From the NCBI GenBank assembly GCA_009780545.1, contig WQZW01000006.1, positions 1 to 14,713 of the forward strand: a stretch of DNA of 14,713 bases, read 5' to 3'. Positions 1-5,425 of this stretch are shown one piece after another. The notes below the pieces were generated by a model. It made no database searches and had not been told where the DNA came from. It worked only from the letters and a program-made list of their open reading frames with translations. Origin of the DNA: Treponema sp. (GTDB lineage Bacteria; Spirochaetota; Spirochaetia; Treponematales; Breznakiellaceae). Made by a program: the position numbers and the translations under genes. Numbering within the stretch: position 1 is the stretch's first letter; each line of letters starts with the position of its first letter.

Positions 1-70
1 GGGGGAGCAGGTCGCAGGAACCGGCGGCCAACAGCAGCGGAACCAGGACCGACGCCGATCGGCATCTCAT
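1..70 (-). CDS. Start of a lipoprotein gene, cut by the left edge
   Basis: On the minus strand an ATG at 70-68 opens a frame that stays open to the window edge and gives 23 residues. The peptide has a short basic start (M-R-C-R), a hydrophobic stretch rich in Val, Leu and Ala, and then the sequence AAGSC, which fits a relaxed spirochaetal lipobox with Cys at residue 19. A strong ribosome binding site, GGGGAGG (complement of 76-82), sits five bases before the ATG. The gene lies 61 bases downstream of the fba stop on the same strand and could be co-transcribed with it. The mature protein is outside the window, so its role cannot be stated. The signal peptide and ribosome binding site are seen directly; that this is a true lipoprotein is inferred. 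Confidence 0.6.
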   Translation of the reverse strand, partial: MRCRSASVLVPLLLAAGSCDLLP

Positions 71-131
71 CGCAACCTCCCCGAACGGAAGCCGGCCCCC
101 GATTGCGGCCGGGACCGGTTTCCCTCCTTAA

Positions 132-1130
132 TTAGGCGTTCCCCGCCGAACCGAGGACGTTCTGGTTTTTGTGCATGTACAGCTTCTTCAGCTCGTCCCT
201 TGCAGGTCCCAGGATGTTGCGGGGGTCGAACTCCTCCGGCTTTTCCGTCAGGACCTTGCGGATCAGGGCCGTCATCGCAAGGCGCGCATCCGAATCGATG
301 TTGATCTTGCAGACCGCGCTCTTTGCCGCCCGCCTAAGCTGCTCCTCGGGGATTCCCACCGAGTCCTTCATCTTGCCGCCGAACTGCTCGATCATGCGGA
401 CGTATTCCATCGGTACCGAGGACGCGCCGTGCAGGACGATGGGAAATCCCGGGATCTTCTTCTCGATCTCTTCCAGGATGTCGAAGCGCAGGGGAGGGGG
501 AATCAGCACCCCGTTCGCGTCCCTGGTGCACTGCTCCGGCTTGAACTTCGTCCGTCCGTGGCTGGTCCCGATGGAGATGGCAAGGGAATCCACCCCGGTC
601 TTGCCCACGAAGTCGATCACCTCGCCCGGCGCGGTGTAGTGGCTGTGTTCCGAGGAAACCTCGTCCTCCATGCCGGCGAGCACCCCCAGTTCGCCCTCCA
701 CGCTCACGTAGTCCTTCCTCGAATGGGCGAACTCGCAGACGCTCTTGGTCAGGGCCACGTTTTCCTCGTAGGGCAGGTGCGAGCCGTCGATCATCACCGA
801 GGAAAACCCGCTTTCGATGCAGTCTTTGCACAGTTCCAGGCTGTTGCCGTGGTCCAGGTGCAGCACGACGGGGATATCGACGCCCAGTTCGTGGGCGTAT
901 TCCACCGCGCCCCGTGCCATATTCCGCAGTATGTTCCGGTTGGCGTACTTCCTCGCGCCGGAAGACACCTGCAGGATCACCGGCGACTTCGTTTCCACGC
1001 AGGCCTGGATGATCCCCTGGAGCTGCTCCATGTTGTTGAAGTTGTACGCCGGAATCGCGTAGCCGCCCGCAAGCGCCTTTTTGAAAAGTTCCTTGGTATT
1101 GACAAGGCCGAGTTCGCTATAACTGGTCAT
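132..1130 (-). CDS. fba: Class II fructose-bisphosphate aldolase
   Basis: This zinc-dependent cytoplasmic enzyme splits fructose 1,6-bisphosphate into dihydroxyacetone phosphate and glyceraldehyde 3-phosphate in glycolysis. The 332-residue protein carries the family motifs in order: VVLHLDHG with H91-x-D93-H94 (catalytic Asp and zinc His), GFSSVMIDGSH at 108-118, VSVEGELG at 142-149, AISIGTSHG ending at H191-G192, IVLHGASSVP with H234, and the phosphate-binding NIDSDAR at 277-283. Its length fits the class IIB form. I start it at the ATG at 1130 because AGGAG (complement of 1136-1140) lies five bases upstream; a GTG two codons earlier overlaps that site and is less likely. Two candidate promoters lie within 60 bases upstream. 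The gene is followed by a lipoprotein gene on the same strand. The identification is firm. Confidence 0.97.
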   Translation of the reverse strand: MTSYSELGLVNTKELFKKALAGGYAIPAYNFNNMEQLQGIIQACVETKSPVILQVSSGARKYANRNILRNMARGAVEYAHELGVDIPVVLHLDHGNSLELCKDCIESGFSSVMIDGSHLPYEENVALTKSVCEFAHSRKDYVSVEGELGVLAGMEDEVSSEHSHYTAPGEVIDFVGKTGVDSLAISIGTSHGRTKFKPEQCTRDANGVLIPPPLRFDILEEIEKKIPGFPIVLHGASSVPMEYVRMIEQFGGKMKDSVGIPEEQLRRAAKSAVCKINIDSDARLAMTALIRKVLTEKPEEFDPRNILGPARDELKKLYMHKNQNVLGSAGNA

Positions 1131-1151
1131 AAACACTCCTTACTGGAAAAG

Positions 1152-1189
1152 ACTATAACAAGTATAGCACATCGGCGGCGTTGGGACAG
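1152..1189 (-). promoter_or_regulatory. Candidate promoter(s) for fba
   Basis: Reading the minus strand, TATACT (complement of 1161-1166) is a good -10 but has only a weak -35, CTGTCC (complement of 1184-1189), at 17 bases. Just downstream, TATAGT (complement of 1152-1157) is preceded by TG-T, making an extended -10. Either would give a leader of about 15-25 bases containing the AGGAG ribosome binding site. Which one is used cannot be decided by eye. Confidence 0.4.
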
Positions 1190-1210
1190 CATGGGGAGAA
1201 GAGATCGGGA

Positions 1211-1281
1211 GGGGGAAGTCTCCCCCGCACTTCAAAGCCTTCGGCTTTTCCGTTCCCCCCTCTACGGGGCTCCGCCCCGTA
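1211..1281. repeat. Cluster of three short palindromes
   Basis: Three hairpins stand close together between fba and the phosphatase gene. The first is GGGGGA / TCCCCC around a 4-base loop (1211-1226). The second is AAAGCC / GGCTTT around TTC (1234-1248). The third is TACGGGGC / GCCCCGTA around TCC (1263-1281), an 8-bp perfect stem. None is followed by a clear T-run on the minus strand, the strand transcribed from the phosphatase gene, so they are not standard terminators. The first hairpin recurs at 2061-2076 on the other side of the phosphatase gene. They look like REP-type intergenic units; any role in RNA stability or termination is inference. Confidence 0.6.
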
Positions 1282-1315
1282 ACGCCCCGCATGGCAGACA
1301 GGGCAACCAAGGCCC

Positions 1316-1338
1316 GGATATTTATTTCGCAAATCTCC
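1316..1338. repeat. Degenerate copy of the 23-base palindrome, at the phosphatase stop
   Basis: This 23-base stretch matches positions 6970-6992 at 20 of 23 places; the right arm GCAAATCTCC and the TTC loop are identical. The left arm has three changes, so the hairpin is imperfect here. It abuts the TAG stop of the phosphatase gene (1339-1341), just as the perfect copy sits a few bases after the stop of the gene at 6237-6965. Confidence 0.6.
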
Positions 1339-2013
1339 CTAAATTTCCAGTATCGTCAACATCCCCTTTTTCCCCCAATACTTGAGGAACGCGCCGGTGT
1401 CGACGTTGAGGTATTTCCCGCTTTCAAGGGGTTCCCCGACAATCGAATGCCCCACGTACACCCGCTCGATACCGGGAATCCTCATCGCGGGATAAGGCCC
1501 GCGGAGCCAGGTCATCGTGCCGAGGTACTCGGCGGGATTCTCCTCGATTTCCTCCAGGTTTTCGACCTCCGGCAGGGCGGCATGGGCGATCAAAATATTG
1601 CCGACCCGGATCACCAGCGGAAGCGAGTTCGCCTCCTCCCGAATTTCGCGCCGGACCTCGGGCGACAGGGCGTCGTAGGCCCAGTCCCCGCCGTTGGCGA
1701 CATGGCGGCGCACATAGGGAGCCAGGAACCTCCTCGGCATTCCCGCGGCATTCGCGTCGCAGAACATCCTTTCGTGGTTGCCCGTCACCGAAAAAAACCA
1801 CGGGGCCCGCATATATTCCCCGGCCAAGCCGGATTTCGGTCCCCTGTCGATCAGGTCGCCGACACAAAAAATTCTGTCCCGCGCCTTGTCGAACCCGATC
1901 CCCCGGAGCCCCTCCTCAAGATCGTCAAAGCACCCGTGAATATCCCCGCAGACAAAATCCCTGCCCGCCGCGTTTTCCTCAAGCCTTAAAACGATCTTAC
2001 AACTTTTCGGCAT
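1339..2013 (-). CDS. PP2A-type metallophosphatase (serine/threonine phosphatase-like)
   Basis: This is a calcineurin-like metallophosphoesterase of the bacterial and phage PP family (PrpA and lambda phosphatase type). The 224-residue product shows every metal-binding block: GDIHG at 23-27, GDLIDRGP at 52-59, GNHE at 78-81, a HAALP block at 144-148 and GHS at 188-190, followed by NVDTGA at 203-208. The length matches small prokaryotic PPPs, which remove phosphate from Ser/Thr or Tyr residues, though some act on other phosphoesters. I start at the ATG at 2013, which has GGGAG five to six bases upstream; the longer open frame from 2079 starts inside a repeat. No kinase gene is adjacent, so its target is unknown. 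GGGGGA/TCCCCC hairpins stand on both sides of the gene, which may mean the segment moved or that this is simply a repeat-rich region. Confidence 0.9.
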   Translation of the reverse strand: MPKSCKIVLRLEENAAGRDFVCGDIHGCFDDLEEGLRGIGFDKARDRIFCVGDLIDRGPKSGLAGEYMRAPWFFSVTGNHERMFCDANAAGMPRRFLAPYVRRHVANGGDWAYDALSPEVRREIREEANSLPLVIRVGNILIAHAALPEVENLEEIEENPAEYLGTMTWLRGPYPAMRIPGIERVYVGHSIVGEPLESGKYLNVDTGAFLKYWGKKGMLTILEI

Positions 2014-2060
2014 ATTTTCTCCCTGTCGCTTAATAAGTACCCGATAATAAAATCGTATGC

Positions 2061-2094
2061 GGGGGAAATCTCCCCCCACCCGTCCGCTCCGGAC
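2061..2094. repeat. Second palindrome cluster, upstream of the phosphatase gene
   Basis: The hairpin GGGGGA / TCCCCC around AATC (2061-2076) equals the one at 1211-1226 in 15 of 16 bases. It is followed six bases later by GTCCG / CGGAC around a CTC triloop (2082-2094). The order, a GGGGGA stem and then a triloop stem, is the same as in the cluster at 1211-1281. No gene is encoded here. Confidence 0.55.
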
Positions 2095-2110
2095 TTGCTA
2101 CGATTACGGT

Positions 2111-2164
2111 ATTGTATTCGGAGGACACATAGCCCGCCATTCATGGCAGGGTTGCTGATCAACC
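2111..2164. repeat. Short copy of the ATTCGGA/CCCGCC palindromic element
   Basis: The left part, from ATTCGGA through ACATA to CCCGCC (2116-2138), matches 7099-7122. The right part, CCCGCCATTCATGGC then A/G then GGGTTG, matches 7180-7201. So this copy looks like the longer copy with everything between its two CCCGCC motifs removed. It contains the hairpin CCCGCCAT / ATGGCAGG (one mismatch, 2133-2150) and GGTTG / CAACC (2150-2164). It lies directly upstream of the methyltransferase pseudogene. Paired palindromes of this kind resemble ends of IS200/IS605-type elements, but no transposase is present. Confidence 0.55.
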
Positions 2165-2181
2165 ACCCGCATTACTATACC
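2152..2181 (+). promoter_or_regulatory. Possible promoter reading into the methyltransferase remnant
   Basis: TTGCTG (2152-2157) lies 17-18 bases before CTATAC/TATACC (2175-2181). The -35 box is part of the repeat at 2111-2164. A ribosome binding site, GGAG at 2194-2197, stands seven bases before the ATG at 2205. The match is moderate, and the gene behind it is broken. Confidence 0.35.
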
Positions 2182-2204
2182 ATAAACGTTCACGGAGATG
2201 ATAA

Positions 2205-2728
2205 ATGAACCGCGTCAATTATTGCTTTTCGGGAAACGGACAACGGAACTATTTTTCCGACGACAACGGAAAGAAAATAGATGCGGTCGGGTCGAAGATC
2301 GAACGGTGGCGGGCCGATAACGAGATCGGCGAAAACCCGTATTACTTGCTGCCGTGCAGCCTGCTCGAATCGGCGGACAAGGTTGCGAACACCGCATCCG
2401 TTTACGGGGCGTTCCTTAAAAAAATCAAAAAATCCGCACAAAAAAACTCTTCCTCGAAGCCGCGTCATTCGAGCCGACCGAAAACGTTCACCGGGTTTAC
2501 ATGGAGGACGCAAACGATCTTGTCAAAAATGCCCGGTTCAAATACCTGTTCCTCAGCTACAACAACGAGGGCCTGATGTCCGTGGACGAGATACGGGCGA
2601 TTATGTTCCGGTACGGCAGGTACGGTCTGTTTACCCGGGACTACCGAAGGTTCAGGGCCGACAGGACGGAAAACAGAACCTACGCCGCCGACAAAACGAT
2701 CGAATACCTGCACGTTCCGGAAAAATAA
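2205..2728 (+). pseudogene. Remnant of a D12-class adenine-N6 DNA methyltransferase
   Basis: The frame from the ATG at 2205 reads NYCFSGNGQRNYFSDDNGKK, then SLLESADKVANTASVYGAFL and KKIKKSAQK; after a one-base shift it continues LFLEAASFEP, VYMEDANDLV, KNARFKYLFLSYNNEG, YGRYGLFTRDYRRF and TIEYLHVPEK. These are the middle and C-terminal blocks of MethyltransfD12 (Dam-like) enzymes as I know them. Three lesions are visible. The N-terminal part with the S-adenosylmethionine motif (FxGxG) is absent. The shift is at a run of seven A (2440-2446). The stretch with the catalytic DPPY motif is missing between DANDLV and KNARFKY, near 2524. Only about 174 codons remain where family members have roughly 300 or more. 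It has no partner endonuclease here. It converges with the Aat-like gene, 11 bases between stops. Loss of methylation activity is inferred from the missing motifs. Confidence 0.85.
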
Positions 2729-2739
2729 ACCGGGCGGCG

Positions 2740-3450
2740 TCATTGGCGGCGGGCGGAGCGGAACAGTTCGACGAAGTGCCGGGGCGTGATGTTTTCGGCC
2801 CCGAGGTCCGTCTTGTAATCCAGGGGCATCCCGAAGTCAAGAAAATCGAAGCCGTCCCGTTCCAGCCGGCGCGCGGCAAGGATCATCTGGACCGTTCCGG
2901 CATTCGCCTCCCCGTAGTAACCGGAATAGCTGGTGTACGCCCGCCCCGCGACGATCCCGATCTCGCCGGCCTTGAGTTCGCCGTTTCGGTAAACGCCGAA
3001 GGAAACGGGCCGGCAGCGGACGTCGGCACGGCGGTGCAGGTTTTTAAGGAGGTCGGCGAGCGGCGGGGTAAGCCAGTCGGCGCCGTGCGTCGCGACGCAG
3101 TTGTCGAGGATCAGGTCGAAGTCGGCGTCCGCCCGCAGTTCGTACCGGGACAAAAGCCCGACGATACTTTTCTTGACATGCAGTTTCGGGAAGAAAAGGA
3201 CGGAGCGGACCAGGTGCAGCTTCGGCAGGAGGACGAAAAAAGGTTCCCTCCCCGGCCCGTCTTCCGTATCCGTCGACATCACCAGAAAACCGGCCTCCAT
3301 CAGCCGGATGACAAAATCCCCGTCAAAATCACCGGCGACGCAGAATTCCTCCCCGTAATCGGTTTCCAGCATGGCATCGACCACTCGGTCCAGGTCGTCC
3401 GCGGGATCGATAAAAACATGCCCGGACGGGAAGTAGCGCAGGGGGTACAT
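2740..3450 (-). CDS. Leucyl/phenylalanyl-tRNA-protein transferase-like (GNAT-fold) protein
   Basis: The 236-residue product resembles Aat, the cytoplasmic enzyme that adds Leu or Phe from tRNA to proteins with basic N-termini for N-degron degradation. Points of likeness are FDLILDNCVATHGADWLTPP at 111-130 (compare the F-x-x-V-I-x-x-C...TWI block), a SFGVYRNGELKAGEIG segment at 150-165 (compare SVEVW..G.LVGGLYG), and the end GAENITPRHFVELF at 217-230 (compare GAR-I-R-x-x-F). The start and length also fit. However, the hallmark ESMF loop is replaced by YSGYYGE, and the N-terminal PxxGLLAxGGDL signature is weak. It may therefore have a different acceptor or donor. The start at 3450 is set by a promoter whose predicted first transcribed base is this ATG; there is only a poor GTGGG in front of it. 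The family call is likely, the activity uncertain. Confidence 0.65.
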   Translation of the reverse strand: MYPLRYFPSGHVFIDPADDLDRVVDAMLETDYGEEFCVAGDFDGDFVIRLMEAGFLVMSTDTEDGPGREPFFVLLPKLHLVRSVLFFPKLHVKKSIVGLLSRYELRADADFDLILDNCVATHGADWLTPPLADLLKNLHRRADVRCRPVSFGVYRNGELKAGEIGIVAGRAYTSYSGYYGEANAGTVQMILAARRLERDGFDFLDFGMPLDYKTDLGAENITPRHFVELFRSARRQ

Positions 3451-3456
3451 CCCACG

Positions 3457-3485
3457 ATCATAGGGTATGTTCCGTTTTTTGTTAA
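3457..3485 (-). promoter_or_regulatory. Near-consensus promoter giving a leaderless Aat-like mRNA
   Basis: On the minus strand TTAACA (complement of 3480-3485) is spaced exactly 17 bases from TATGAT (complement of 3457-3462); each differs from consensus by one base. Six bases, CGTGGG, separate the -10 from the ATG at 3450-3448, so a standard +1 falls on the A of ATG. This implies a leaderless transcript. Confidence 0.65.
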
Positions 3486-3567
3486 GGGCATTGGTCTGTT
3501 CATTCCGGCCGGCCTTCTCGCCGGGAATTGGTTCCCGCATGCTATTATGGAAGACGATCGCGATATG

Positions 3568-3576
3568 TGGTATTAT
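3568..3576 (+). promoter_or_regulatory. Candidate extended -10 promoter for the membrane-anchored gene
   Basis: TGG-TATTAT at 3568-3576 fits an extended -10 (TG, one base, then a hexamer one base off TATAAT). The -35 at 17 bases, TGGAAG, is weak, as is usual for extended -10 promoters. It would give a leader of about 45 bases before the ATG at 3629. The intergenic region 3451-3628 holds this and the divergent promoter of the Aat-like gene. Confidence 0.35.
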
Positions 3577-3628
3577 CGGGCGAGGCAGCCGCGCGGCGGT
3601 CGATTGACGAAAGGGGTTTGACGGAATA

Positions 3629-4564
3629 ATGAAACGTGTCCGGCTCGTGGTGCCGCTGCTGTCGTCGGGGCTTGTCCTGACCGCCTTCCTGGTTGCGGTT
3701 TTTATCCTCCTGGCCAAGCCGCCGGTGTTGGTGGTTACCGACCCGGCCTTTGCGGCCCTGTACGGCGAGTCCCGCATCGCGAGGCGGCAGTTTTCCGCCT
3801 CGCTGGCCCTGTTTCGCCCGGTCCGGCCGGTGACGGTCCTGGACGACGCGAGCCCGGACATCATCGTCGCGGCGATACGGGCCGCCTCGGGGAATCCCGC
3901 CCTGGTGATCTTTCCCCGCCGGTATTCCTCGGTCGCCGAACGCTTCCACGGGGAATTTCCGGAAGTCCGGGCGCTGATCCTGCGGGGAGCGGACCAAGGC
4001 GGATACTTCCCCCGAAGCGACGGAATCCTCAGCGTCTACGGAACGGACCGGGCCGCGGACCTCAGGCGGGCCGGGCTTTTTTCGGGGAAGCTGGGTCTTT
4101 CCGGGCCCGGCGGGGAAAAGTCGGCCGGATCCGGCCCGCTTCCGCAGAGAATCCACCTCGTCTGGAACAACCGGCGCATGGGCGGCGAGGAGCGGCGGCT
4201 TTTCTCCGACGCGGTGCTGGAGGCGGACCCGGAGGCATCGGTGGTCTTCGCCGCTTCCCCCTCGGACATGCCGGACATCCGCCTGCTGTCCACGCTGTCC
4301 CTGCTGGGCGGGGGCTTCGACTTCATCGACGGCAACTACCGCCTTCCGTCGATCCTCTTCGCCTGGCTGGATCCCGCCTTCCTTCCCCGCGAAGTCGTCG
4401 TCCTTTTCGACGATTCCCCCTGGGCCCAGGTCGTGCCGGCCACGAAGCTGGCCCTCGCCGGAACGGAAACGGCGGACATCCCTTCGGAAGTACTGTTTTT
4501 TTCGGGGGAAAATGCCGATAATCGTACAATAAGGCTGCTCCGACGTCTTTCCCGTGGGCATTGA
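3629..4564 (+). CDS. Membrane-anchored protein of unknown function, extracytoplasmic domain
   Basis: I do not recognise this 311-residue protein with confidence. It begins MKRVR followed by one hydrophobic segment (about residues 6-29) with no clear signal peptidase site or lipobox, so it is probably an N-terminally anchored protein with its body in the periplasm. The rest alternates short beta-like stretches (PVLVVTDPAF, PDIIVAAI, PALVIFPRRY, RALILRG, RIHLVWNN, ASVVFAAS, REVVVLFDDS, SEVLFFSG) with helices, and has a dyad PDII...PALVIF like periplasmic binding protein folds (BMP/LacI-like). That fold is an inference. The ribosome binding site is weak (CGGA close to the ATG); an in-frame TGA at 3605 limits the start. 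Its stop overlaps the -35 of the flaA promoter, so it precedes the flaA pair with no terminator between. Confidence 0.75.
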   Translation: MKRVRLVVPLLSSGLVLTAFLVAVFILLAKPPVLVVTDPAFAALYGESRIARRQFSASLALFRPVRPVTVLDDASPDIIVAAIRAASGNPALVIFPRRYSSVAERFHGEFPEVRALILRGADQGGYFPRSDGILSVYGTDRAADLRRAGLFSGKLGLSGPGGEKSAGSGPLPQRIHLVWNNRRMGGEERRLFSDAVLEADPEASVVFAASPSDMPDIRLLSTLSLLGGGFDFIDGNYRLPSILFAWLDPAFLPREVVVLFDDSPWAQVVPATKLALAGTETADIPSEVLFFSGENADNRTIRLLRRLSRGH

Positions 4565-4590
4565 CAATGAAAGTGGACTTATAGTACAAT
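4561..4590 (+). promoter_or_regulatory. Sigma-70-type promoter of the flaA pair
   Basis: A perfect TTGACA (4561-4566) lies 18 bases before TACAAT (4585-4590). The -35 overlaps the TGA stop of the upstream gene (4562-4564). It would give a leader of about 33 bases that contains AAGGAG (4616-4621) in front of the flaA ATG. No sigma-28 type box was noticed, so these flagellar sheath genes look housekeeping-driven. Confidence 0.75.
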
Positions 4591-4630
4591 AAGATTGAAA
4601 ACATAACGTAACAGCAAGGAGATGTGAGGA

Positions 4631-5404
4631 ATGAAACACAGTGGTATCAAAGCCCTTGGGTTTGTCGGTCTGACGTTCGTTGCGGTTCTGGCGCTTCCCG
4701 CCCAGGAAACCCGCCCCACCGCACTGAACACGATTGTGCTGGATAGCTTCAACGGGGATGCCGCCAAGGAATGGCACGACGGCAGGCAGGTCCGTAGTTA
4801 CAACTTTACATGGGGACTGCAGGCGAGTCCGCTTGCCTCCAAGTCGACCGAAAACGGCACGGAAACTGCCTTCCCCCGCTCGACCTACGTCGATGCCTGG
4901 CCCAGGGCCCTTTTCGGCGACAATAGGAACGGCGACCAACTCCGCAGTTTCGGCGTGAACGGCCGCTTCGACAGGCAGGGCCACAACTGGGTGGACATCT
5001 ATCCGGTTTCCGACGGCAAGCCCTTCGAGATACCGATGCCCGGCCGGGTACGTAACATCGACCTCTGGGTATGGGGTTCCAACCTGAAGTACGATCTGGA
5101 ACTGTATGTTAGGGATTCAGGCGGGATAGTCCACAGGATCAGGCTGGGTAACATCAACTACTCCGGCTGGCGTAACCTTACGGCCAACATTCCCAACACC
5201 ATCCGCCAGGACAACAGGGTGTTGCCGGCGCATGCCCAGCTCCACTTCGTAAAGTTCAGGCTTTGGACCCAGCCCAACGAAAGGGTAGACAACTTCTTCG
5301 TGTACTTTAACCGACTTCAGATACTCACCGATGTCTTCGAGGACTTCTTTGACGGAGACGAGCTTGCCGATCCGGATCTTCTGACCGGATTCTGGAACGA
5401 CTAA
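4631..5404 (+). CDS. flaA: Flagellar filament outer layer protein, FlaA family (first of two)
   Basis: FlaA proteins are exported and coat the core of the spirochaete periplasmic flagellum, affecting its stiffness and helical form. This 257-residue protein has a signal peptide with a basic start, a hydrophobic core and a likely cleavage after LPA (residue 24), leaving QETRP at the N-terminus. Family-like blocks follow: VLDSFNG at 36-42, the DLWVWGSNLKYDLELYVRD segment, RIRLGNINYSGWRNLTANIP, a VKFRLW strand and FFVYFNRLQILTDVFEDFFDG near the end. The ribosome binding site is AAGGAG at 4616-4621 with a second GAGG next to the ATG. The gene has its own promoter and is followed after 21 bases by a second flaA. 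Which numbered FlaA paralogue it matches in Treponema cannot be settled here, although the position near fba suggests the flaA-2/flaA-3 pair. Confidence 0.88.
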   Translation: MKHSGIKALGFVGLTFVAVLALPAQETRPTALNTIVLDSFNGDAAKEWHDGRQVRSYNFTWGLQASPLASKSTENGTETAFPRSTYVDAWPRALFGDNRNGDQLRSFGVNGRFDRQGHNWVDIYPVSDGKPFEIPMPGRVRNIDLWVWGSNLKYDLELYVRDSGGIVHRIRLGNINYSGWRNLTANIPNTIRQDNRVLPAHAQLHFVKFRLWTQPNERVDNFFVYFNRLQILTDVFEDFFDGDELADPDLLTGFWND

Positions 5405-5425
5405 ACTACAAGGAGAATCATTCAG

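Noticed and set aside
171..1385. Long plus-strand open frame opposite fba
   Set aside because: The translation has no recognisable domain, is rich in His and Arg as expected for the antisense of a GC-rich gene, and lies over a firm aldolase gene.
2014..2079. Longer N-terminus for the phosphatase
   Set aside because: The extra 22 residues come from repeat-adjacent DNA and are not phosphatase-like, while the ATG at 2013 has a good ribosome binding site.
2281..3621. 446-codon plus-strand open frame
   Set aside because: It crosses the methyltransferase remnant in another frame and then runs antisense through the Aat-like gene. Both of those have family motifs; this frame has none.
3604..3630. 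TTGACG ... AATAAT as a promoter for the gene at 3629
   Set aside because: Spacing is only 15 bases and the would-be -10 overlaps the ATG, so transcription would start inside the gene.
3545..4984. 479-codon minus-strand open frame
   Set aside because: It is antisense to the membrane-anchored gene and the start of flaA and has a low-complexity Gly/Arg/Asp-rich composition typical of shadow frames.
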